Below are positions 25,687 through 34,096 of a stretch of 64,000 nt of DNA, piece by piece; within the stretch, counting starts at the first letter, position 1; the number at the start of each line of letters is the position of its first letter. The notes beneath the pieces were generated by a model. The model was not told the origin of the DNA and did not search any database. It saw only the letters and a list, made by a program, of their open reading frames with translations. The stretch spans positions 410,264 through 474,263 of the forward strand of contig CAVYQS010000007.1 of assembly GCA_963770765.1 (NCBI GenBank), read 5' to 3'. This stretch comes from CAVPCY01 sp963770765. Its GTDB lineage: Bacteria; Actinomycetota; Coriobacteriia; Anaerosomatales; PHET01. The translations under genes were made by a program, and so were the position numbers.

Positions 25687-26967
25687 CTACAGCATCTCGA
25701 GGAACGCTTCGACGCGCGTCGAGAGCTGGCCCACGTCCTCCATGGAGTAGTCGGTCTCGATCCGCAGCACCGGCATCCCTGAGGCCTGGACCGCCTTCTC
25801 AACAGCCCCCGACTCGATCTGGTACGTGCCGCAGAAGTTGAGCGAGTAGTCGATGACGCCGTCGGCGCCAAGCTCCTTGGCCATGCGGATCACGTCGTCG
25901 ATCCGGCCGGTGTTGGGGGTGAAGCACGCGCAGTTGATGTCGAGATACTTCTCGGCGATGTCGTCGAGCATCTCGTCGAGGGTCGCCGCCTCCTCGGACA
26001 CGAGGTCCTGGTAGTAACGTGACCCGGTGCACATCTCCTCGCCCACCACGACGCCGCCGGACTTCTCGATGATGTCGTGGAGCTTCCAGTTGGGAAGGGC
26101 CATGGGCGTGCCGGTGATCAGCACACGCTTGGCGCCGGCAGGGGCGACGCCCACCCCATCGGCGACGCGCTTCTCGAGCTCGTCGGCGAGCGCGTTCATG
26201 CTCTGCGTGAAGCGCGGTACGTCGTCGTAGAAGGCGACCTGCGTGGCAAGCAGGGCGTCCTTGCCGCTGATCGGCGACGGCTTGGCCGCGCGGGTAGCTG
26301 CGATGCGCTGCAGGGCGCGGCGCTTGTCGTTGACCTCGACGATGGCGGCCTTGAGTGACTCGGCGGTGACCTTGTTGCCGGTCAACTCCTCCACTTTGGC
26401 CATGAACTCGGCGATCTCGGCGCGCCAGAACGCGAGGTCCTTCTCGCGCTTCATCTGCGGCAGTTCCATGACGTACACGTTGTGCATCTCGCCGAGGAGC
26501 TCGTAGGCCTTCTTCTTGCCGTCGCAGGTGGTCTCGCCGATGACGAGGTCAGCCGACTCGATGTAGGGGCACACCTTGCCCAGCTTGAAGCCCATGAAGC
26601 TCTTGATGAGCGCACAGGTGTTGCGCGGCATGATCTGCTCGACCTGGTCGTAGGCGAACTCGGCGCCGGCGCACAGGCCCACGCACCACGCACCGGCCGC
26701 GCGGACGATCTCCTCGGGAACGTAGAGGCAGAACGTGCCCACGACCTTGCCGCCGGTCTTGCGGAAGTCGTCGAGCTCCTTGACGCGCAACCCGTGCACC
26801 TCGGTCATGACGAAGTCGAGGTACCCCATGCCCTCGGGACGGTTCTCCTGCGTCAGGTAGGCATCACCGTAGAGCTGTCCCACCGCGCCGAGCAAAGCGT
26901 CGTGCGACGGCAGATCGAGACCGAGCTCGGTCCACATCTGCCGATAGTCGGTAGCCGTATCGGACAT
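25687..26967 (-). CDS. Double-cubane-cluster anaerobic reductase (HgdB/BcrC family)
   Basis: A 426-aa single-subunit member of the 2-hydroxyglutaryl-CoA dehydratase D-component/benzoyl-CoA reductase superfamily. The six Cys at 80, 95, 99, 118, 133 and 148 are consistent with the ligands of a double-cubane [8Fe-9S] cluster. There is only one such subunit plus an activase, as for the double-cubane-cluster protein (DCCP) of Carboxydothermus hydrogenoformans, rather than the two subunits of the dehydratases. DCCP reduces small molecules such as acetylene in vitro; the physiological substrate is unknown. GAGGAGG precedes the ATG. The operon continues with the activase and the FTR-like gene. A palindrome lies upstream at 27031. 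Confidence 0.88.
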   Translation of the reverse strand: MSDTATDYRQMWTELGLDLPSHDALLGAVGQLYGDAYLTQENRPEGMGYLDFVMTEVHGLRVKELDDFRKTGGKVVGTFCLYVPEEIVRAAGAWCVGLCAGAEFAYDQVEQIMPRNTCALIKSFMGFKLGKVCPYIESADLVIGETTCDGKKKAYELLGEMHNVYVMELPQMKREKDLAFWRAEIAEFMAKVEELTGNKVTAESLKAAIVEVNDKRRALQRIAATRAAKPSPISGKDALLATQVAFYDDVPRFTQSMNALADELEKRVADGVGVAPAGAKRVLITGTPMALPNWKLHDIIEKSGGVVVGEEMCTGSRYYQDLVSEEAATLDEMLDDIAEKYLDINCACFTPNTGRIDDVIRMAKELGADGVIDYSLNFCGTYQIESGAVEKAVQASGMPVLRIETDYSMEDVGQLSTRVEAFLEML

Positions 26968-27030
26968 GCTTCCGCCTCCTCTCGAGGTGGTCCTCTTCGA
27001 GCCACCTCAATCACTCGTAGTTATTCCGCA

Positions 27031-27050
27031 CACAATGATAGGTTATTGTG
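27031..27050. promoter_or_regulatory. Candidate operator of the double-cubane operon
   Basis: CACAATGATAGGTTATTGTG contains CACAAT-N8-ATTGTG, a 6-bp-arm inverted repeat in an otherwise AT-rich spot, 64 nt upstream of the reductase start. A second repeat, GAGGTGG/CCACCTC (around 26982-27007), lies in the presumed 5' leader. The regulator is unknown; a redox sensor such as Rex or FNR is a guess. Confidence 0.4.
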
Positions 27051-27174
27051 CGCGGCCGCGCCGTGCGGTGTGACGAACGGTGATGCACGCCGAATCAGCG
27101 GCCCGCGATCACGGCTCGGCTATACTCAGGATGAGAATGTCGCGATGGCACACGGATGCGTCGAGGGGGCACTC

Positions 27175-27630
27175 GTGACCGAGGAACCGATCGCATACCC
27201 GCCCGAAGAGACCGCGCCGCCCGAGGACGAAACAGTCCCGGTCGAGGACGAGACTCGGCCGCAGCGCAGCCTATGGACGCTCACAAGCATCCTCCTGCTG
27301 GCCGTCGTCGTGCTCCTGGCCGCGCTCTTGTTCCGAGGCTGCATCGCCGGGAGCCAGGGACTCGATGACACCGGCGGCAAGTCGATCACCGCGGTGGAGG
27401 ACTCAGCTGCCGTACCCGGCGTGATCTCGATCTGGATCGAGGAGCCCGCGACCGTTGATGGGGTGCTCAAGGCATCGGGCGTCTCGGCCAGCTCGGTCGT
27501 CGACCTCGGCGAGGGGCGCTACCTGATCGTCGTGAGCGAGGGCGTCGAGGACCAGACCGCATCCAGGATCGCCGAGCAGGATTCGGTCAACGATGTCGGC
27601 CGTGTCTACGAGCAGGACGGCGAGCGCTAG
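27175..27630 (+). CDS. Single-pass membrane protein of unknown function
   Basis: A 151-aa protein with an acidic, Pro/Glu-rich N-terminal tail (PPEETAPPEDETVPVEDE), one membrane helix at about 33-53, and a C-terminal extracytoplasmic domain of about 95 residues with a beta-alpha-beta pattern (GVISIWIEEPATVDGVLKAS, RYLIVVSEG). The GTG at 27175 was chosen because GAGGGGG lies 6 nt before it; an in-frame ATG at 27145 lacks an RBS. Its TAG overlaps the stop of convergent pheA (shared CTAG). I do not recognise the family. Confidence 0.6.
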   Translation: MTEEPIAYPPEETAPPEDETVPVEDETRPQRSLWTLTSILLLAVVVLLAALLFRGCIAGSQGLDDTGGKSITAVEDSAAVPGVISIWIEEPATVDGVLKASGVSASSVVDLGEGRYLIVVSEGVEDQTASRIAEQDSVNDVGRVYEQDGER

Positions 27631-28458
27631 ATCGGGGCTTCAGCCCGCGGATAACTGCCCAGGACCTTGACCTCACGCAGTTTCAGGCGCAGGCAGTCCA
27701 GCGCCAGTCGGATGCGCTCGTCGCTCACATGTCCCTCCAGGTCCACGAAGAACATGTAGTCGCCCAGCTGGCGCTTGGTGGGACGCGACTGGATCTTGGT
27801 GAGGTTGATCTCCCCGTAGACGAACTCGCTCAGGATCATATGCAGCGTGCCGGGGCGGTCCCTCTTCATGAACAGCGCGAGCGAGGTCTTGTCGTTGCCG
27901 GTGCGCTCGCGGATCCCGTGGCCGATGACCACGAAGCGTGTCTGGTTCCCCGCGTAGTCCTCGATGTCGCGCTCCAGGACCACCCCGCCGTAGAGCTCGG
28001 CCGCCAGACACGGGCCCGATCGCGGCCGTCCCGGGTTGCGCGACGGCCGTGCGAACCGCCTCGGCGTTCGAGTTGGCCGCCGTGACCGGGCGCCCGGGCA
28101 GGTGGCGGTCGAGCCAGCGGCGGCACTGGCCACTGGCCTGCGGGTGGGCGACGACGTTCGTGATCTCGGCGAGCGTCACGCCGGGAGCCACGACGAGCGA
28201 GTGGTGGATGTCGAGCACGAGCTCGCTCTGTATCTCGAGCTGGGTATCGAACGCGAGCGCGTCGAGTGTCGCGGGCACGGATCCCTCGACCGAGTTCTCT
28301 ATCGGAACCACCCCGCCATCGACCCTCCCGCGCTCGACGGCTTCGAAGACCTCGGCGATGCTCGCGCACTCGACCGGCTCGAGGTCCTCGATCCCCAACG
28401 AGAGGAGCGCCTCCTCCGAGAAGGTCCCCGCAGGACCCAGGAATGCGTATCGGGGCAT
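27627..28458 (-). CDS. pheA: Prephenate dehydratase, frameshifted
   Basis: Converts prephenate to phenylpyruvate in phenylalanine synthesis. The first frame from ATG 28458 gives the PDT lobe (YAFLGPAGTFSEEALLSLG, VPIENSVEGSVPATLDAL). At about 28011-28017 (GGGCCC) the frame breaks; removing one base joins it to LAAELYGGVVLERDIEDYAG, the substrate motif TRFVVIG, and a C-terminal ACT regulatory domain (KTSLALFMKRDRPGTLHMIL) expected to bind phenylalanine. The corrected length (~276 aa) is normal for a monofunctional enzyme. It converges with the upstream-listed membrane protein, sharing 4 nt. Confidence 0.93.
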
Positions 28459-28618
28459 GAGCGTCACTCTCCTGTCGGTTCGAAGCGATCCGCGCGAGCC
28501 CCACAGGGGCCGGTCCGCGCGCATACCGACACCCGTCTCAAGCATCGTGGTACAAGTATAGCGAACGACCTGATTCGCCCAGCTCATCACCTACGAAGAC
28601 GACTGTCGGGAGAGTCAC

Positions 28619-29428
28619 GTGGACAGAGACGCGCTCAACGAGCTGCTCGCAGCGGTCGCCGCCGGACAGACCGACGCCGGAGACGCGGCTGCCCTGCTTG
28701 CCGCGACGCCCTTCTCGGAGGTCGGTGCGGTGAGCGGTGCGCCCGAGGCGCGCGTCGACCATCACCGCGCCGTGCGGTGCGGCTTCCCCGAAGTCGTCTT
28801 CTGCCAGGGCAAGACCCCCGACCAAGTCGTCTCGATCGCCCGCGAGATCCTCTCCCGCTCACAGGTCCTGCTCGCAACCCGGGCCAGCGCCGAGCAGTTC
28901 CAGGCCGTCGCACGCCGCATCGATGACGCGCGCTGGCTCGAGACTCCTCGGCTCATCGTCGTCGACCGCCGAGAAGACCCACCGTGCGAGGGCCACGTCG
29001 TCGTGGCCAGCGGTGGGACCGCCGACATCCCGGTCGCAGAGGAGGCGGCCGCGTGCGCTGAGATCATGGGATGCAAGGTGACCCGCCTGTTCGATGTGGG
29101 CGTGGCCGGCGTGCACCGTATACTCGCCCACTCGGAGACGCTTCGCTCGGCGCGCGCGGTCATCGCCGTCGCCGGGATGGAAGGGGCCCTCCCCTCCCTG
29201 GTCGCCGGCCTCGTGGACGTGCCGGTGGTCGCCGTGCCCACCAGCGTGGGCTACGGCGCGAACTTCGGCGGGGTCTCGGCACTGCTGACGATGCTCAACT
29301 CGTGTGCGGGAGGCATCGGCGTCGTGAACATCGACAACGGTTTCGGCGCCGCCGTGATCGCGACACGGATCAACCGCCCCGCCTGGGCCGAAGCTGAGGC
29401 ATCGACCGAAACCGGCGAGACCGCGTGA
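28619..29428 (+). CDS. larB: LarB, pyridinium-3,5-biscarboxylic acid mononucleotide synthase
   Basis: A 269-aa protein whose C-terminal half is the PurE-like LarB core: VVVASGGTADIPVAEEAAAC, FDVGVAGVHRIL, VAVPTSVGYGANFGGVSALL and MLNSCAGGIGVVNIDNGFGA. LarB carboxylates and hydrolyses nicotinic acid adenine dinucleotide, the first step towards the nickel-pincer nucleotide cofactor of lactate racemase-type enzymes. The GTG start at 28619 was taken. It overlaps larC by 4 nt (GTGA). LarE and a LarA-type apoenzyme are not in this window, so they must be elsewhere if the pathway is complete. Confidence 0.94.
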   Translation: MDRDALNELLAAVAAGQTDAGDAAALLAATPFSEVGAVSGAPEARVDHHRAVRCGFPEVVFCQGKTPDQVVSIAREILSRSQVLLATRASAEQFQAVARRIDDARWLETPRLIVVDRREDPPCEGHVVVASGGTADIPVAEEAAACAEIMGCKVTRLFDVGVAGVHRILAHSETLRSARAVIAVAGMEGALPSLVAGLVDVPVVAVPTSVGYGANFGGVSALLTMLNSCAGGIGVVNIDNGFGAAVIATRINRPAWAEAEASTETGETA

Positions 29429-30682
29429 CGGCCGGGAGAGAGCTCGTCGGCTACCTCGACTGTTCGACCGGCGTCTCGGGCGACAAGTTCCTCGGCGCGC
29501 TGCTGGATGCCGGCTCCACGAACAGCGCCTTCACCGCCGAGCACCTCCAGGGGCTGCTCGACGAACTCGCCCCCGAAGCGCGCGTCACCGTGCGACGCGT
29601 GACCACGCACGGCATCAGCGCGATCAGCGTGAGTGTGGACGCCGCCGAGCAGCCCGCCCACCGCCACTGGCGCGACATCCGAGAAGCGCTGCGCGCCGCT
29701 CGGCTTGCCGACAGCGTGCGCACGCGGTCCGAGGAGGTCTTCGAAGCGCTCGCGCGCGCGGAAGCTGTCGCCCACGGGTGTGCCGTCGATGACGTCCACT
29801 TCCACGAGGTGGGTGCTCTCGACTCGATCCTCGACATCGTGGGCGTCTGCGCCGGACTCGAGGCCCTGGGCATCGAGTCGCTGACCGCGTCCCCGGTCGC
29901 CACAGGATGGGGCACCGTCGACACCAGCCACGGCGTGCTCCCGGTGCCGGCTCCGGCCACGGCCGCTCTGCTGATCGGCATGCCGATCGTCCCCGGCCCC
30001 GCCCGATCGCGACGGCTCGTCGCCCGGCGAGCTGACCACGCCCACCGGTGCGGCGCTGCTCAAGGTGCTCGCGTCGGAGATCGGCGTCTGTCCTCCCCTG
30101 ACACCGCGGACACTGGGCTACGGCGCCGGCACGCGCGACATCGGCACACCCAACATCTGCCGGCTCGTGATCGGGCACGCGGATCCCCGCACCGTGCCGG
30201 TGCGTCCCGAGCGGGTCGCGCTCCTCGAGAGCAACGTCGACCACCTGTCACCGGAGGCGCTCGCCGTCGCCGCCGAGCAGCTCCTCGCCGAAGGCGCGCT
30301 CGACGTCTGGACGTCTCCCATCGTGATGAAGAAGGGCCGCTCGGGTCTTCTGCTGAGTGTGCTCGTCGCCGGCGAGGGGACTCCCGGCTCCTCGGACCCT
30401 GAGCACTTCGCCCAGCGGGCCGTCGCGCTCACAGGCACGCTCGGCGTCCGGCGCACGGACCTCGAGCGTCTGACCGCCGAGCGCGCGGTCCGCACGATCG
30501 ACACGCCGTACGGCGCGGTGCGCGTGAAGGTCGGGCCGCCCGGCGTCGCTTCCCGCCTGCGACCCGAAGCCGACGATGTGGCCCGGATCGCGCGCGAACG
30601 CGGCGCGTCCTTCTCGGTGGTCGAACGGGAGCTCGCGCTCCTCGCTGCCGAGCGGATCGAGGGGCACGAACCGGTCGACTGA
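29425..30682 (+). CDS. larC: LarC, nickel insertion enzyme, frameshifted
   Basis: Cyclometallase that inserts nickel into pyridinium-3,5-bisthiocarboxylate mononucleotide. The first frame gives GYLDCSTGVSGDKFLGALLD and the diagnostic VHFHEVGALDSILDIVG. At about 29997-30004 (a CCC run) the reading moves +1, continuing with DGSSPGELTTPTGAALLK, LGYGAGTRD and IVMKKGRSG to 30682. Corrected length is ~418 aa, as expected. In Lactobacillus plantarum LarC is made from two ORFs by programmed ribosomal frameshifting, so a natural shift should be considered here, although other genes in the window have similar breaks that look like sequencing errors. Confidence 0.9.
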
Positions 30683-30812
30683 CGCCTCCGTAGCCAGGGG
30701 AGGTCTCGGGGTGGCTCGCAAGCGCTCTCCCCTCGCGAGCGACAAAGGGTTTGGTTGTCGGCTGTCGAAGTGAATCACGCTGGGGACGACTACGGCCTCG
30801 AAGAGGCGATCC

Positions 30813-32975
30813 ATGAGCCCGACACCATCGCGCAGCTCGCACGACACCGACCTCGCACGACTGGTCGACGCCTCCGCCGACGGGCTGTTGTGCCTGGGAG
30901 AGGACGGCGTCATCTTCCACGCGAACGCCGCGGCTCGGCGACTGCTGGGCCTGAGCGAGAACCCCGTGGGCAAACCGGCCGGCGCGCTGGACGCCCCCGC
31001 GCTCGTCGAGCGCATCACCCGCTGCCTCGAGCCGGGATCGCGCTGCACGCCCGGTCCGGCCAGCGTCCTGGTGGGCGAAAGCAGCCTGTCGGTACACATG
31101 TGGCACGCGCGATCCGGCCCCCGGAACCTCGCGGTGAGCATCCGCGACGACAGCGTGCTCGTAGGCCGGCATCAGCGCGTGGAGGCGGTCCTCAACGCCA
31201 CCACCGACGGGCTGATCGTGCTGTCACCGAGCGCCGAGGTCAGCTTCGCGAATCCCGCGGCTGCGGAGATCCTCGGAACCACCGCACACAAGCTCGCCGG
31301 CCGACCTCTCGAAGAGCCGGAGCTGAACTGGGTCACCGACGACGAGACCGGTGACGACGACACCGAGCGAGAGCTCGAGATAGACCGAGACGGCACGCGC
31401 CGCGTGGTGAAGGTCCGCGTCTCCCCGATCATCGACAGCGATGGTGACCCCACCGGCGAGGTGGTGGCCATTCGCGACATCACCACCGAGTACGAGATCA
31501 CCCAGATGAAGAACGAGTTCGTCTCGACGGTCAGCCACGAGCTGCGAACGCCCCTGACGTCCATCAAGGGCTACGTGGACCTGATCTTGGATGGTGACGC
31601 CGGAGAGATCAACGACATCCAGCGCGAGTTCCTCTCCATCGTTCAGGAGAACTCCGACCGGTTGGTGGAGCTCATCAACGACATGCTGGACATCTCCCGG
31701 ATCGAATCCGGCAGGATCCACCTCAAGGTCGAGCCGCTCTACGTATCAGACCTGGTAGAGGGCGCCGTGGACACCTTCCGAGCGGTGCTGACCCAGAGCG
31801 GTCGAAGCGTCGACGTGCACGTGCCGGAGAATCTGCCTCTCGTGGCCGCCGACCGCGACCGGGTGCGCCAGGTGCTCATCAACCTGGTGAGCAACGCCTT
31901 GAAGTACTCGCCCGCCGGAGGAGACGTCGCGGTGTCGGCAGAACTGTCCGACGGCAAGGTCACGATCTCGGTCCGGGACCACGGCCTGGGAATCGGCAAG
32001 CACGACCAGGAGATGCTGTTCACGAAGTTCTACCGGGTGGATTCCGCGATGACCCGCGAGATCGGCGGGACCGGGTTGGGCCTGTCGATCTGCAAGAGCA
32101 TCATCGAACTGCTCGGCGGCGACATCGGCGTCAAGAGCGCGGTGGGTAAGGGCTCGACGTTCTGGTTCAGCCTGCCTGTCGCCACCGACGAGATGATCCG
32201 GCTCCCGGAGATCTCCGCGCCGGACGGCGCCAAGGGCACCGTCCTGGTGGTCGACAGCGACCCCGAGATAGCGACGCTCATCGAGACCTACCTGATGCGG
32301 CGCGGCTACACGGTGCACAAGGCGTACGACTCCACAGAGGCGCTCGCGACCGCGAAGCGAGTGAAGCCGCAGGTCATCACCCTCGACGTGATCTTGCGCG
32401 ACAACGACGGGTTCGAGTTGATCCAGCGGTTCAAGGAGTTGCCCGAGACTGCCGACACCCCGGTCGTCGTGCTCTCGATCGTCTGCGACGAGGGCCGCAG
32501 CTGCCGGTTCGGCGCGGCCAACTACCTCGAGAAGCCGATCGACCAGGAGCGGCTCTTCGACATCGTGGGCAACCTCGTCGGCTCGGTCGACTCCCCGCTG
32601 GTGCTCGTGGTCGACGATGACCGCCCGGTGGTCGGCGTGCTCTCCGAGACACTGCGCCGCAGGGGCTACTCGGTAGCCATGGCGTACGACGGGGTCGAGG
32701 CCCTCGCGGCGATCGAGCAACGGCGCCCCGACGCGATCCTGCTCGACCTGCGGATGCCGCGGATGGACGGCTACGAGGTCATCCGGAGGGTGAAGACCAA
32801 GGCCGAGTGGGCCGAGATCCCGATCGTCGTGATGACGGGACATCCGATCGACAGCGCGAACACCGATCTGCTCGCTCAGGTCGCCGGCCGGATCAACAAG
32901 CCGCTGTCGCCCGACGAGATCGCCGCTCAGGTCGAGCAGTTGCTCGCTGACGCGGAGATCGGGGTGCAGCCGTGA
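30813..32975 (+). CDS. Hybrid sensor histidine kinase (PAS-PAS-HisKA-HATPase-REC-REC)
   Basis: A 720-aa cytoplasmic sensor. Two PAS domains (about 12-115 and 118-225) precede the HisKA dimerisation helix with SHELRTPL (phospho-acceptor His242), an HATPase_c domain (NLVSNALKYSP N box, DHGLGIG, GGTGLGLSI), then two receiver domains with phospho-acceptor Asp525 and Asp645 and conserved Lys in EKPID and NKPLS. The first receiver has ILRDNDGFEL and lacks the usual Pro after the Asp loop. No membrane helix is seen. It overlaps the next receiver gene by 4 nt, so three genes form a phosphorelay operon without a DNA-binding output. Confidence 0.93.
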   Translation: MSPTPSRSSHDTDLARLVDASADGLLCLGEDGVIFHANAAARRLLGLSENPVGKPAGALDAPALVERITRCLEPGSRCTPGPASVLVGESSLSVHMWHARSGPRNLAVSIRDDSVLVGRHQRVEAVLNATTDGLIVLSPSAEVSFANPAAAEILGTTAHKLAGRPLEEPELNWVTDDETGDDDTERELEIDRDGTRRVVKVRVSPIIDSDGDPTGEVVAIRDITTEYEITQMKNEFVSTVSHELRTPLTSIKGYVDLILDGDAGEINDIQREFLSIVQENSDRLVELINDMLDISRIESGRIHLKVEPLYVSDLVEGAVDTFRAVLTQSGRSVDVHVPENLPLVAADRDRVRQVLINLVSNALKYSPAGGDVAVSAELSDGKVTISVRDHGLGIGKHDQEMLFTKFYRVDSAMTREIGGTGLGLSICKSIIELLGGDIGVKSAVGKGSTFWFSLPVATDEMIRLPEISAPDGAKGTVLVVDSDPEIATLIETYLMRRGYTVHKAYDSTEALATAKRVKPQVITLDVILRDNDGFELIQRFKELPETADTPVVVLSIVCDEGRSCRFGAANYLEKPIDQERLFDIVGNLVGSVDSPLVLVVDDDRPVVGVLSETLRRRGYSVAMAYDGVEALAAIEQRRPDAILLDLRMPRMDGYEVIRRVKTKAEWAEIPIVVMTGHPIDSANTDLLAQVAGRINKPLSPDEIAAQVEQLLADAEIGVQP

Positions 32976-33337
32976 CGCGCATCCTCGCTGTCGACGATGA
33001 ACCGCACATCCTCAAGCTCGTCTCCTTCTCCCTGACCTCCAAGGGATTCGATGTGCTCGAGGCCTCCGACGGCCTCTCGGCGATAGAGGTCGCGGTCGCC
33101 GAGCAGCCCGATCTCATCTTGCTCGACGTCATGATGCCGGCGCTCGACGGATACGAGGCATGCCGGCGGCTCAAGGCCCACCCCGCGACCGCGCACATCC
33201 CGGTCGTGATGCTTTCGGCGAAGAGTCAACAGGCCGAACGGTCCATCGGGATCGACTGCGGCGCCACCGACTACATCTGCAAGCCGTTCACGCCCAAGGA
33301 CCTGGTCAACGAGGTTCGCCGGGTCTTGGGCGAGTAG
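32972..33337 (+). CDS. Single-domain response regulator
   Basis: A 121-aa CheY-like receiver with acidic pocket DDE (8-10), phospho-acceptor Asp52 in LLDVMMP, and Lys104 in CKPFTPKD. There is no output domain, so it probably passes phosphate on or acts by protein contact. The GTG start overlaps the kinase stop (GTGA). Confidence 0.93.
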   Translation: MTRILAVDDEPHILKLVSFSLTSKGFDVLEASDGLSAIEVAVAEQPDLILLDVMMPALDGYEACRRLKAHPATAHIPVVMLSAKSQQAERSIGIDCGATDYICKPFTPKDLVNEVRRVLGE

Positions 33338-33367
33338 GACAACAGCATCGGAAGGAGCCGAGAAGCC

Positions 33368-33823
33368 ATGGCACTGATCCTCGTCGTTGACGACGAACCA
33401 TCGATCCTGAAGTTGGTGAAGGCGACACTCGAAGCCAAGCAGTACGAGGTCATCACCGCCGACAACGGCCTGGACGGGATCGCGCTCGCGCGCACGCAGG
33501 CGCCCGATCTGATCCTGCTCGACGTCATGATGCCGCAGATGGACGGCACCGAAGTGCGCAAGCGGCTCGCCGCCGACCCCAAGACGAGTGAGATCCCGGT
33601 CGTGCACCTCTCGGCCGTGGGTGACTTTCAGAAGCAGCTCGACGCCCTGGATGAAGGGGCCGCGGACTACATCACGAAGCCGTTCTCACCCAAAGACCTC
33701 CAGCAGCGGGTGGCCGACATGCTCGACCCGGCCAAGCGCGAGCAGCTCGCGCGCGAGCGGGCTCAGAAATCGGGCAAGACGCGTGCGATCGTCGAGATCA
33801 TGAGGCGCCACGAAGACGACTGA
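33368..33823 (+). CDS. Response regulator with short C-terminal extension
   Basis: A 151-aa receiver with DDE (8-10), phospho-acceptor Asp52 in LLDVMMP and Lys104 in TKPFSPKD, plus a basic helical extension of about 30 residues (AKREQLARERAQKSGKTRAI) that is too short for a known output domain. It is closely related to the preceding receiver and is the last gene of the kinase operon, 30 nt downstream with GGAAGGAG as RBS. Confidence 0.93.
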   Translation: MALILVVDDEPSILKLVKATLEAKQYEVITADNGLDGIALARTQAPDLILLDVMMPQMDGTEVRKRLAADPKTSEIPVVHLSAVGDFQKQLDALDEGAADYITKPFSPKDLQQRVADMLDPAKREQLARERAQKSGKTRAIVEIMRRHEDD

Positions 33824-33848
33824 GGCACGAGGTCTGAGGAGGACGAAA

Positions 33849-33876
33849 GACCCGCGGGAGGGGCGTCCCACGGGTC
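33849..33876 (+). terminator. Hairpin after the two-component operon
   Basis: GACCCGCGGGA pairs with TCCCACGGGTC (one mismatch in 11) around GGGGCG, 26 nt past the last receiver gene. There is no clear T-run. Confidence 0.5.
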
Positions 33877-34096
33877 CCACGGCTGTCTGCATTTCTCTCG
33901 CGCCCGAAGCCGCAGTGGAAATCGGCGCCAGGACCCCCGCCTGTGGCTTTCGCCGGGTCCTACCTTGTCTTTCGGCGTTCCGCCGGGTGCTCTGAAGGGG
34001 CAACTGCGACTATCTCCGTGCTCCGTGTGATATCAGTCACAGCTCCGCGTGCGAGCCGCCGCGATCGGTGGATTCTGAAGCCCGGACGACACACGG
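33877..34096. other. Convergent intergenic stretch with inverted repeat and CRP-like site
   Basis: No gene is visible. AGGACCC (33930-33936) and GGGTCCT (33955-33961) form an inverted repeat enclosing a GC-rich loop. TGTGATATCAGTCACA at 34026-34041 is a full TGTGA-N6-TCACA match, odd between two convergent gene ends. A small RNA or an unseen promoter could lie here. Confidence 0.4.
34026..34041. promoter_or_regulatory. CRP/FNR-like site
   Basis: TGTGATATCAGTCACA matches TGTGA-N6-TCACA at all ten fixed positions. It lies downstream of both flanking genes (response regulator and mutY), so its target is unclear. Confidence 0.45.

Noticed and set aside
33900..33990. Possible c-di-GMP-type riboswitch
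   Set aside because: Short pieces resemble GEMM elements on either strand (GCGAAAGCC, GGGTCCTACC), but the full conserved core and a downstream gene are missing.
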